Source: Azolla caroliniana
Lineage: Eukaryota; Polypodiophyta
Reading direction: 5' to 3'
Length of the DNA: 64,000 nt
Assembly: GCA_043228905.1 (NCBI GenBank)
Contig: JBHGNT010000004.1
Coordinates: 1 to 64,000, forward strand
Shown here: positions 12,569 through 23,700 of the stretch, in pieces
Position numbering within the stretch: position 1 is the first letter of the stretch
How the letters are laid out: every line of letters begins with the position of its first letter
The notes under the pieces: generated by a model
What the model saw: only the letters and a program-made list of their open reading frames with translations
Told to the model about the DNA's origin: nothing
The model's database searches: none
Made by a program: the position numbers and the translations under genes

Positions 12569-12572
12569 CACC

Positions 12573-13325
12573 CTATAAAAAATAAAGTTCGTTGAATAAA
12601 ATGAAGAGAAAATTCCTGCAAAAACCATCCTTAGTTGAATGAGTTAAAAACAGTCCAACTAGAGTAGGCACTTGAATTGGTAAAAATATGAATTAATGTT
12701 CTTCCCATAGCTACGAGTTTGGTCAGGTACACAAAATATGACTTCACTTTAACCATATACAGCACGAAAACATGTTTTAACACGGACGAGATACACAAAT
12801 CTTTCTGCTTCCTACATCCCCATAGCAGATATTGCCCTCCCAGAACAAAGGTATATTCTCTTTCAGATAAGACGTTGTTGACTCATAATATAGTTTCCTC
12901 TTTTATGTCAGAGATTTCCCTTCCATACACGACTCATAACACAGTTTCCTCTTCCATGTCAGAGATTTCTCTTCCATACCACACATGTATTCTACCCCGC
13001 AAAACAGATAGCTTCACTTTCATGACAGGCATTTCTCTTCCATACCACAAACATTTTCTCTCCCATAAAACGGACACTTTCTCTTCCATGACACAGACCT
13101 ATACTCTTTCATAACACATAAAATTTTCTCTTCCACTAGAGATATGTTAACTTTCTCGTCAACAGCTCAAAAGAAGAGACTTTACCCTAGGCCAAAATAA
13201 AAGAGACAAACTCCTCAATTTCTGCAGAACAAAATTAGGGCTTGCGAAACAGCAGAAATAAAGTCTGAACCAGGGACCCTAAACACACAAAAAAATGAAG
13301 CGAGTTGTTGCAGAGATTATAATAC
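12573..13325 (-). other. Leader intron of the UV-B gene
   Basis: On the minus strand a donor CGAAG/gtatt at 13326/13325 and an acceptor tatag/GGTGATGG at 12573/12572 bracket this inferred intron in the 5' UTR. Leader introns commonly raise expression in plants. It contains the degenerate tandem repeat at 12.86-13.13 kb. Transcript data are needed to confirm the splice. Confidence 0.5.
12860..13135. repeat. Degenerate tandem repeat in leader intron
   Basis: The words ATTTCYCTTCCATAC, CATAAYAYAGTTTCCTCTT and related variants recur about six times at intervals of roughly 45-60 bp. This pyrimidine-rich tract keeps a 131-codon frame open on the plus strand, which I regard as a by-product. Confidence 0.65.
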
Positions 13326-13428
13326 CTTCGAGAAAATGTTGGGAGTGAGAGTGCGAGGGATTAAAGTTTCTGAGAGATTAGGGTTACAGATCTGGATTGG
13401 GAAGCAGATGAAGAATGAATCTACAAAT

Positions 13429-13441
13429 TTATATTTTATAA
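13429..13441 (-). promoter_or_regulatory. TATA-like box of the UV-B gene
   Basis: Read on the minus strand this is TATAAAATATAAA. It would place transcription start near 13400, which matches the inferred non-coding first exon. Confidence 0.45.
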
Positions 13442-13489
13442 CATATTTACAAATGTAGGCCTGAGTATTTGTGGCCATGTATGGCCTTT

Positions 13490-13499
13490 GCCACGTGGC
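13490..13499. promoter_or_regulatory. G-box upstream of the UV-B gene
   Basis: The palindrome GCCACGTGGC contains a perfect G-box (CACGTG). It lies about 50 bp upstream of the TATA-like box. G-boxes bind HY5 and related bZIP factors, which drive UV-B responses. Given the UV-B-induced product, a regulatory role is a reasonable inference. Confidence 0.6.
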
Positions 13500-13514
13500 G
13501 CCAGCTTTGTGACT

Positions 13515-13524
13515 CCACGTGTCC
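13515..13524. promoter_or_regulatory. ABRE / second ACGTG site
   Basis: CCACGTGTCC carries a second ACGTG core (ABRE-like) 25 bp beyond the G-box. Paired ACGT elements often act together in light- or stress-responsive promoters. Confidence 0.5.
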
Positions 13525-13654
13525 ATATGCAATCACCTCTCAACAAACTGAAAATCAGTGAACAAAAAGAAAAATATCCCATGGTAAGGAAGGACAATCT
13601 CGAACCCATTCTCACTGAATAGCCAAACCGAGCCGCCCATCGGAGGGACATGTC

Positions 13655-13681
13655 CACACACACACACACACACACACACAC
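13655..13681. repeat. (CA)n microsatellite
   Basis: About thirteen CA dinucleotides in the spacer upstream of the UV-B gene. Confidence 0.9.
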
Positions 13682-14792
13682 TCTAAGGGTAGTGTTGTTG
13701 CTCCTCCTCCTCATGATAGTTGGCTCGGTTCGAGAGCCCAAATAGATACCCCATGTTGGGGCTATTCGAGCATTTTCCTGACTGCCTAGTATCCATATTG
13801 ACGTGGCATAGAAGTGTTGGTCGTCAAAGAATCCCAGCGTACGGATTATTACCCTTGCTGAAGTTGGAGGGTGTTTCCCAAGCTAAGCATATACACTTGG
13901 TGGTGCCCATACAATAGTGACTGTTGACGTGCCAGAAAATGTCACCTATGCCAAGTTTAAACTTCAATACTCGCATGGAAACCAATGTTAATGTGGCTCA
14001 GAATATGTGGCCCAAAATAGTGTCAAGTACTAAATTTGAGCTTCCCTCGTTATTTTCTCATGTCCAACTACAAGGCCAAGGCCCCTCTCAAGAAAGTGCT
14101 TTTCCACTAAGGCTATGTATGCTAAGACTACATCCATGTGTGAATATGCATATAGACATGAAAAAAATCCATGTTCATAGAAATGTTGGGAGAAATTTGT
14201 CATTATTTTTGTAAGATGAAGAGATGTCAAGCTACTATGCCCACTCAAAAAATATAAAATTGGGGATATTACTAAAGCTAGATGAAGGTCAATATGTAGA
14301 CATATGACAAACAACCTTGACAAATCCAAGGATTTGAACATGCATAATTAGAAAAGTACAAAGTAATATCACATGATTTTGATTATTTAGTCATTTACAA
14401 GAAGACACGTGATGACAGATCGTACGTTTACAACAGAACAATATCCACAAATGGATATATGATCATATCCAATCTAACTAAAAATTGGTTTGAGGTCATC
14501 TCCAACATACAAAACCTTTGAAACAAGACCTCCACAAAATAAGCCTTATGGGTAGTAGAGTTATTGGCTGAAGAAGAGAAAATTTAAAATATATATGGGG
14601 TTTACGGAGGAAGAGGTTGCAAATAATACATTATCTTTTTCCCATTCTTTTCTGGATAAAGATTTCTTGGAATTCCGTGTCCTTGTGAATCGATTTGGTT
14701 TAAGATCATGATAGACGAAATAATCATGACCATGATAAAAGAAACTGTCCATGATCATGATAGAAAAGATCATCATCATAATAGAAGAACTC
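13682..14792. other. Spacer between UV-B gene and signal peptidase
   Basis: No gene was recognised. The right part (about 14.55-14.79 kb) is the likely 3' UTR of the signal peptidase and carries repeated CATGATCATGATAG-like words. Small open frames here have no domain content. Confidence 0.55.
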
Positions 14793-17700
14793 TTATGCTG
14801 CTACTAGTTGAAATGGTGCCATCGGTTCTGTCCGCAATGTTGACCCTGATCGCTCTGGTGGCCAATATCTGTATACTGATCTGCCAACGATATTCTTTAT
14901 TGGCAATGGACCCCTGTTTCCAATCCATAAACAATGAGGATATGTGAATAGGCAAAGCTATATTACAACAAAAAGATACCTTATTTGCAAATGTTGCCAT
15001 TTATTTGATCACTTAAATGAATAGCAATCTATATTATAACAAAGATAGTTAGTTGCAGATGTAAGTATTTATGTACCACTTATGTGAGTCGTAACTGTGA
15101 TTTCGATTATCGCCCATCACAAAAACACAACCTTTGGGGACATGCTATAGAAGAAAACCAAAGTTCAATTGGTAGGTACATGACTTCAATGAAATGATAA
15201 TGTGGGAAAGAAGAAAACAACTGCTTACCATTGTCTTCATTTCATACGTAGGAGGCTCTGCAATGAACTCTTCAATACGAGCAATCCCATTCACAAAAAG
15301 CTCACCGCTTCGTACCTGGAATTATATGAAACAGTTGAAACGCAGCATATGCCCTCAATTATTACTCCAGAAAATCTCATATATGAGCTCATCAAAAGCA
15401 TTCAATGCTATTAATAAGTTGTCAATTCATGTAAGATCCAGCACTGCATTTTCTAATTCCATTTACATTTATAGATATATATGTATAGGCAGGTTTAGAA
15501 TCTAAGATACTACATGCAATTTATGGAAACCCAATAACATAAATAAACGTACAGAACTCATGAGAACACAAGCAATCAATGAAAGATTTTCACAAATGTT
15601 TTCTAGCAATAAAATTGTATTGGTAATGGGAAACCCTAAATGGGAGGTGAAATTTTCATAATAGAAAATATTACAAAGAAGGTGACAACATCCTTGATAG
15701 AAAAATTGTAAAGATTTAGCCCTTCCCACAATTCGGTATGGTTTACAAATCATTTTGAAAGTGAAAGAGAGTACCTCCACAGAATCCCCTGCTTTAGCCA
15801 CTACTCTTTTGATAAGCACGGTCCCACCAGTATAACCTTGTTCCTAACATCGGGAAAGTACACATGGTCATTATCGTACTAAAGAAAATCCTCAACAACA
15901 AGCATGAAAAAAGAAACACACCTGTAAAGCTGATGGAGCGTTGAAAATAACAATGTCATTGATTCCGGGCTGTTTAAAATAATAGGACACCTGTAAAGGA
16001 AATATATTTACAGAATAACGAAGCTTAGAATAAAGAGCAACAAACTCATTTTCATGATCTTATGAACACATTGTTTTCTGAAATGAGATTTACAATATAA
16101 TAATACGCTCTTAGACACAGTTCATGAAACCTATCCAGATGTACAAAAGGAATACATATGATAATAAGCAGGTTTAGTGAGAAGAAGAAAGAACCCTACT
16201 CATGCCTTCAGCATGCCTTGAGGGCCAATAGAACGTCAAGTCAAAAACATAATAATCATTTAGGCAAATTCACACTTGATTTCATAATTGACAAAAAAGC
16301 TTAAGAGTGTCAAAGTATTTTGTCTAAGTAGCACATAATAGACAGGTGTAACTAGATTTTTTACCTTTGGTTTAAAAATCTTCAATTCTTCATTCGCTCT
16401 GCGAGATTAACTATACAACTTAAACTTGCTGAGCCATTTACTGACTTAGGTAAGTTCATACATGTTATCCTTGAGGTTTAAATGAGGTTGTTCATCAGCT
16501 TATATTCATTTTCCTTCATGTTTGGATTGCAAATTTAGCTCTGTTGTGAGATGTTTCTCCATTGCTCTGTTGCTCTGTTATCCCTTGAAAAAACTTGATC
16601 ATCACCTGATAATCCTCCCAATTCTCTGTTTCCCTTTTTCCATTCACTATATTTTCATTCGGGCAGCATAAGCAATGTGTTCATGATCATATCCTTGGGC
16701 AGTACCCCAAAAGCTTACCTTTGGCTGTGTATGTGTGCTTGAATTTCTTATAATAGTGTGTACACAATAACTTGTAGTCGACAATATATAAACTACAAAA
16801 GTGTTTACATTCATGCTTGATTACTTCATCAAATGCACATAAACTGAGTAATAAAAGAGAAGACAAAATGCTTACCTGTATGCTTAATTTCTTCATCAAG
16901 TGCATATACAGTAACTAATAAAAAAAATGCCATCTCAACTACAAAAGCATTTACCTGCACACTTGATTTCTTCAAAAGTGCACATGCACGTAGTTAAACG
17001 GAAAAAAAAACAAATACAAAATGCTTGCATACATATGAAAACAATGTCTGAAAGATAGAAAGAAAGATCAAACAAAAGAAATTACCTTTTCTGCAATGAT
17101 ACGATCGCCAACATGGAAGGTTGGATACATGGACTTAGACGGGATAAACCTAAGTTCCGCAACGAACCATTGGAATGCTGTAGCTAAAACATTTGTGGGC
17201 AGCATACCCTTATTTCCCGAAGTAAGATTGATGTTTGCTGTGCTTGATTTGAGAGCTTTCAAATGAGATGGGAAAGGATTTCGGTTCACTTCACCTCGGT
17301 CAGTGTTCTTATTCCAATACATATTCGAAACGTGCTTCTCAGCTCTCGAAGCTTCCAAGCCTGAAATGGTTTTTTGTGTTCCATTACTCTGAGACGTATT
17401 GCATGTGGGTATTTCCTCTCTGGATGTTCCTGAGCTTGAGAATCTCCTTTGGGTTTCATTTCTCTGAATCGTTTTGAATACACATATTTTCTCTTCCAAA
17501 CCCGAAAAGCTTTGAGCTCCAGTTTCCTGGTACATTTCTGATGTAGGTCTTTCTTCTTCCAAGATCGAAAAGCTTTCCAAAGTTGCTCTGGCAACTTGAA
17601 TATTTGTTTGGAAATCTGATGAGATAACCCTAAAACATTCATGGCAAGGAAGCCATTTGAAGAAAGTTCGAAACAGGGGCATATTCGAGCATGTCGGGAT

Positions 17701-18150
17701 AGGAGAAAACCCTAACTTCTGAGAAGAGTAATTTTGATGCGAAGGAGAGTCAGAAAACACCAATTTCTGGTGGTTCTGAGGAGGTGAAGAAGCTAATGTC
17801 CGATAATTTCTCTGTATAGATCCCAGATGTTTCATCCTGTCCGGAGAAGCTAATGTCCGGCCATCGAAATCCGCAAACCCTAAAGATTTTCTTACATGAG
17901 GATCCCGATGGGGATTTGCCGAGGTGTGCCAGGCTCTGATAAAGTCTTCTCTTGTGGAAGCAGGAGAAGGAGAAGGAGAGGAAGAGAAAATTCTGACCTT
18001 TGTTGACTGAATCAATGGTGATGGAGAAGAACAGGAATCATGAGAAGAGGAGGAGGAGGAGGAGAAAGAATAAGAAGTAATCGTGCATAGTTTGTAAAGA
18101 GAATTGATGAGGAGTGAGGAGGATCGAGGAGCCAATGCTTGAGACGCCAT
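14793..18150 (-). CDS. PLSP1-like: Plastid type I signal peptidase (Plsp1-like)
   Basis: Six exons in transcript order (18150-17086, 15990-15922, 15843-15775, 15315-15229, 15144-15077, 14913-14793) give 492 residues. Type I signal peptidases cleave targeting peptides with a Ser-Lys dyad; Plsp1 acts at the thylakoid and plastid envelope. The catalytic Ser is Ser340 in [15 protein letters not shown] and the Lys is Lys390 in [10 protein letters not shown]. The C-terminal box is [20 protein letters not shown], followed by [25 protein letters not shown] and the APSALQ-EQGYT region match Plsp1 better than the TPP paralogues. A hydrophobic span near 318-333 precedes the serine. Oddity: about 315 residues precede the catalytic core, well above the Plsp1 norm, and this part includes a Ser-rich transit-like start and four repeats. 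The exon 5 donor TG/gtacat was chosen because it restores the conserved Trp (residue 453). Confidence 0.9.
16790..17040. repeat. Intronic tandem repeat, about 85-bp unit
   Basis: Within intron 1 of the signal peptidase, three diverged units share CATTTACCTG/ATGCTTACCTG, GCTTGATTWCTTCA and AGTGCAYATRCA in the same order. No coding or splice function is apparent. Confidence 0.6.
17299..17574 (-). repeat. Four coding repeats in the signal peptidase N-terminus
   Basis: Residues 193-213, 214-234, 235-259 and 260-284 are successive units of 21-25 residues. Each starts with a Phe/Ile-Ser-x-Leu-Glu-like block ([38 protein letters not shown]) and ends with an Asn/Glu-x-Thr/Gly-x-Gln-like block (YQETGAQ, RNETQ, SNGTQ, NKNTD). 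They lie outside the catalytic core. Function unknown. Confidence 0.7.
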
Positions 18151-18194
18151 GGAGAGGATTCTTCGAAGAGAAGGGAAGAAGTAACGAAGCAGGG

Positions 18195-18219
18195 TGAGAG
18201 AGAGAGAGAGAGAGAGAGA
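18195..18219. repeat. (GA)n microsatellite in the 5' leader
   Basis: Read on the minus strand this is a CT tract 45-70 nt upstream of the signal peptidase start codon. CT-rich leaders are common in plant genes for plastid proteins. Confidence 0.85.
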
Positions 18220-20720
18220 AAGGTTTCTCTGCTTAAGCGATGGAAGAACGAACGGTGTGAGACACCCTTCTCTGCGTCAGTCACGCCATGGCAATGGCAG
18301 AACAGGAGGAAGTTGCAGCACTTCGGAGCCGAAGAAAGAGAAGGAAAGAGTCAACAAGCCGCAAAGAAATATGTATAATTTTACACTGACCTTGCTATGG
18401 CTAATGGCTAATGGCTAATGGCTATGGGCCATGGCTAATAGCTAATGGCTGTGGCTATGGCTAGCATTGCACACACTTGGGACAAATCTCTCTCTCTCTC
18501 TCTCCGTGGAGCTGCTTTTGAGCCTTTTGCCCATACTGCTCCAGGGCTTCGATGTTTGTTGGCTTGTTTAGGTTCGGCCTCGCTCTATGGTAAACCTTGG
18601 ATGCCCGGTGCACTTTGGATCCATTGAGTTCCCAATACCATAGGGCTTTGGATGTTTGTTGATGCTTGGTTGTATGGTAGGTCGTGGACGTACGTTGAGT
18701 TGTTAAGCATTGTTTACATCATTTAGGCCTAGGACACTTTGGTGTGTTGTAGATCTTCAGCTATATCATTGGCCCTAGGACACTTGTAGACTCATATAGC
18801 TTTGGATACATCTAAGTAGGTAATGGACATCTATTGGATTTGTTGAGAACTCATCATACAAATGTTGTGAACATTGGCCGAGCTTTTAAGATTCGGCTAT
18901 GTAGTAGGCCTAGGACATACATTGACCTAAGAATAAGCTATCAATGCATGAATAGAGTTTGGATGTATATTGAGTTGTATGCATGCTAGCATAGCATAGC
19001 ATTTGGATGTAGATTCAATAGGCCTTGGATGCATGTTGAGGTGTTGAGCTCTATCTATACACTAGTCTTTGGATATACATTGAATTTTTGAGGTTTTGTT
19101 GTATAGGGAATGCCATCTCATAGTTGGGTGTACATTGACATTTCATGTGTTTGTAGCCATGATGAGGAGCAAACTTCTTGGTTGTTCTAAGTTTCAATGT
19201 TGTGTTGAGATTCTTACTTGTCTCTTCTTAGCGTGCCTTGTTGGCTTCAATAATGTATTAAACTCAAATTCTTTGTACATGATCTCCTATTTATGTGGAA
19301 CTATACTAGCACCTTGGCATGTTTTGCATCAAAGTTCCATCTTGGGCTCTAATAGTGAGATGAATGATCCGTCTAACTGGAACCATAAGAGTCAACGTTT
19401 TTTATGATATGAGCAATTTGAGTTCAAAGTAAGAGTTGTCTCTTGTTCTAGATTTGTCTATAGGTTCATTGAAGTTTTTTGAAAACATATTATTCATTTA
19501 TTTTGGCTATTTGCTCCACTCATAATTGTTCTTATAACTTTTTTCTAGCTTATTTAAATATTCAATTTCCTTTCTTTGTTCAATAGTGGAAATGTCAATT
19601 TGACAGACTTCTCTAAATCCTAGACAGTTCAAGGGAAACAATAAAAAATACTTGTTCAATTATTGCATCTTCCAAAACACCCCTATGTTTTCATCATTTC
19701 TTTGAATGACTAGTGCCACGTCCTCAAAGGAAGAAAAAAGAGACATACATATAGTATGTCCCTTAAACAGCAAATTTATTTGAGACAAATGGAACGACTT
19801 GATTTTATCACTACTCAAATAGTATGTGTGATTGTTCTTTCAAGTCAAGGGTTGATCAAGGGCATCAAAGCAAATAATGAAAATTTCACATGCGTCAAGA
19901 AATAAAGAAAATCTCAGGAATATTTCAGAGTTTTAACACTTGATTAAATTTGGACAATTTTATTTATTTGAGATATATCACCATCATCAAGATATTTAGC
20001 ACACATCAACGCATTTTAAGCTATCCATATATCTCTTTTCTTGAGATTTGGTCACATTTTTTTCGCTTTCTTTAGTATGTTCTATCATGTTTATGTCCAC
20101 CTTTGCGTACTTTCTTAGCATCACATGATTGAAAGGAGAATGTTATTGTGGATACACTTTCTTATTACACTACCATTTATAGGGGGCATGTGCATGAGAC
20201 TATACAATCAACAAGTAAATCAATAGGAAAAATAAGACGACCAATTTGTTTTATACCAAAACATCCTTCATGTGCACCAAATCATGCATGAGAAACAAAG
20301 ACAAATCATCCAATAAGAGAAACAAAAACGGACAGCGATCTTGATCTTCCACTATCCTCGTTTACCAAAAATGGTTGGCCAGCATTCCCTTTGACATCAA
20401 GATGGAAAGTAAACAAGAAAGCATTAATAACTCTAGGAGCTGCAATGAGAGACATTTTTAAGTTAATTTACACCCAGGGATCCAAAGGTTGTATTCATTC
20501 ATCCCCAGGAAATGCATCCATGGCGTCTCACAATGATGGTAAAATGCATCCAATGAGTTCGAGGATGGATAAATGCATTGCCTCGTTTGTAAGCTTTGCA
20601 CTTCATTTGACTCTCACGGCCACCAGTAATACCAAAAGCCTGATATAGGTTAACCTTTAGTAAAGAAGCCAGATACCCTACTGTGAAGACTTAGGGTTTT
20701 AGGGTTACAGAACTCTAAAC
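18220..20720. other. Spacer between signal peptidase and LRR gene
   Basis: No gene was recognised. At 18.40-18.47 kb a short GGCTAAT/GGCTATG minisatellite is visible. From 18.53 to 19.1 kb degenerate repeats of the type TTGGATGTWTRTTGA and CCTAGGACACTT recur. A 103-codon frame at 19096-19407 has no recognisable domain and no splice context. Confidence 0.55.
18395..18470. repeat. GGCTAAT minisatellite
   Basis: About ten tandem 6-8 bp variants of ATGGCTA / ATGGCTAATGGCTA, upstream of the signal peptidase promoter region. Confidence 0.75.
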
Positions 20721-23700
20721 TCAATTGTCCCATTGTGAAGGTCCTCCCACTCCTATGTTTACTTCCTCTACAGATACAAAAAATGGAGAACCTTTCTTGA
20801 AATTCCGACTTGCCTTTTCTTGTCGAATATGCTTTTTTTTGTTTGTTATTGATACTACTCCACTGTCATCTTTCATTGGTTTCTCCTTTTCTTTTGCATC
20901 CACTGGTTGAGTTGAGTCTTCTTGTTGCATAATAAGGTCAAAAAATGGTTTTTCTTCTATATCATCACGTGTACAAACTTTCTGATCTTTCGTATTATCC
21001 TCTATCATATCTGAAACTGCCTTCCCATCATCCTTTCTATTAGATTTTCTTTTCTTGCCATGTCCTTTTCCATCTTCACTTTCATCAAATTTCCTCACCA
21101 TTTGCATATTAGGAGAAAGGTTCCCCTTTGGGTACTTATTCTTCCTATCCCTTTGCAACAAATGCCCATCAAGAACAGACAAATGAGGCAGCAGCTTCTT
21201 CACCTGTCTCAATCATAATAATAGATAAGAAATTTTACATGAAAATAACAATAATAATAATAATAAATCAGCAATTTCACATAACCGGCACAACAAAGCA
21301 ATTACACCATTCTAATATGCATGCTGCCACCTTAAGATACATTATTCAGAGAAAGACTTTGCCAAACTTTCCTATTAAGAAGACCATTTTGGTAATCTTC
21401 CACTAATATTGATAGGATCATTATTAATATTTTTGAGAATATCAAGTTCATTTGATACTTTCCATAATTCTGGGTAAATTTAATAATGTTCCATTCATTG
21501 TGGATGAAACATACTATTACATAAGAGCCAGTAAACTTCAAGGTATTTACCTCATCCTCATATGTAAGTTCTGAACAAAGAGGATTTCCACGTAGATTAA
21601 GGTTCTCTAAGCTAGGTAAGACATTAAGCACCTGAAATGCCAACATAAGCTTTAACAAATAAGCCTTCTAGAAAGACGACGTGAAATGGCCAGAAACTGT
21701 TTGCACACATACATGAATTTTAGATAATGTCTCTAAACAATTGTTACCCAAGTCTAGAATTCGCAATTGCATCCCTCCAAGGACATCTGGTAGAATCTGA
21801 ACAAATAAGATATTTGGATTAACAGTCAGTAACTTTTGAGCTATCAAACACTACTATATACTTGAATGAAAATTTCAAACATTGCAATGCAAAATCTGTA
21901 AGGAAAGGCAAAATAGATGGTAGACATTCGATTAGCAAAAACGAAATAGGATTCTGACGTACAGTGATTTTGTTATGTGCAAGCCGCAATTCTTTCAGTG
22001 CAACTAAACCTTTCAGCCAATCAAGATCTTGCAGCTGACAATCTGACAATGAAAGCTACATAAAACCAAAGTTACTAAATCCTGCTTTTCATCTTTCACT
22101 CCATACAAAAAGTCTATACTTTTCATAAACAGCTACTTGCAAAAGTAACCAGAAACATTATTTGATTTCACATATTCAATCACAAGTACTTAACTTATTT
22201 ACTGCAATCTATACGTTGGATTTTGGTTATGTTTATCTTCTTATATAACTTTCGTAAGGTCAAGATACAAGAGACCTAGTGGACGTATCAGCAAGACATC
22301 TAGGAGAGGAGTGATACGTAGTTTGTAAAATAGTGCACAGTCTATAGTTAAATCATAAACCCTAACAACTTTCTTATAAGGAGGTACCATTTTTTATTAT
22401 ATAAATCATAAATCCTAACACCTCTCTTATATTGGTTTTAGCAGTTTACGGTTTGTGAAGCTTGAAAAAGCAACTTAAGTAACTTGCATGGTAATTTTTT
22501 ATTATATAAACCATAAACCCTAATACCTCTCTTATAAGTGCCTTACATGGTGTTTTTTTGGGCTGCAATCTATACATTGGATTTTGGTTATGCTTATCTT
22601 CTTATAAACTCTCATAAGGTCAAGACACAAGAGATCTAGAGGAGGTAAGCAAGACATCTAGGAGACGGTGATACGTAGTTTGTCAAATAGTGTGCAGTCT
22701 ATAGTTCTATCGCTCTTTTATTGAAGTCCATAGAACCTACATGATACACTTAAATTGTTCTCATAGTTCAAAATTAACCTCAAATAGATCTTTTACATCT
22801 AGGCCTCTTCTTGCCTCCTTCTGTCTCTGTCTCTCTCTCACATACACAAAATGCAACAGTCAAGAAGGAACCTTTGTCAGAGAAGTTGATCTTTTCAATG
22901 CTGTTCCTGGACTGGAAATTGGATTTCTTGATAATACTACATCAAAATCAACCCAACACATATAAGCCAAGATCTTCTTTGTTCTTCATTTTAAAATGTT
23001 GCAGATTACTGGACACATGACAATGTACAAGGACAAAGAATGCAAACAAACAGGAGAAACAGGTAGCTTTATACTGACAGGTAAGATGGGAGAAAATGGT
23101 GATGCTTTCTAGCAGTGTAGAAGGGGAGACGTAAGTAAAGTGAAGTTTTCTTATTCAATGTCTCCTCCTGGAGTCTCTTTACACTTCTGTTCAGTTTCTT
23201 CACTCATATTGGAACGCATAATTGCTAGTCTACCATTTTTTTCAAATTTGCTTCAGATTAAACAGGGTGCTTCATTGATTACATTTCTAGACACCAAATC
23301 ATTCAACCCGGTAAACTTGTCTAGGGTCTTTACAATCTCTGGCCTCAGGTTAAACTTACCCAGCCCATGCCTCGGATAAAACCCAATGCATACATGGCAA
23401 AAATCCTGCTAATTTATACAATGTAAATCTTAAAATCACCTTTTGCCTAATCACGAATAGGAGGTAATTCTCAATCATTTTTAGTTGAAAATTTCCAAGG
23501 TACTTTAGGTATTTATTTTCATTATTTAGAACTTTTATAATCTAAAAACAAAAAAGGAACTTAATGATTATATATTATATGCATGTGATTTTCCTCCCAA
23601 AATGTGAACGATGGTAGTAATCAGCAACCATTCAGTTTGAGGCAAAACCAAACCATAAAGTGCAGTTTAACTGCTTATTGGCCTATACTGTTTACTTTGG

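Noticed and set aside
12719-13114. 131-codon plus-strand frame
   Set aside because: The frame stays open because of a degenerate pyrimidine-rich repeat. It lies in the leader intron of the UV-B gene and shows no domain.
13436-13741. Minus-strand frame with a poly-Val/Cys run
   Set aside because: It is produced by the CA microsatellite and overlaps the UV-B promoter.
22202-22706. Firm classification as a TRIM retrotransposon
   Set aside because: No primer-binding site or polypurine tract was seen next to the direct repeats, and no target duplication was identified.
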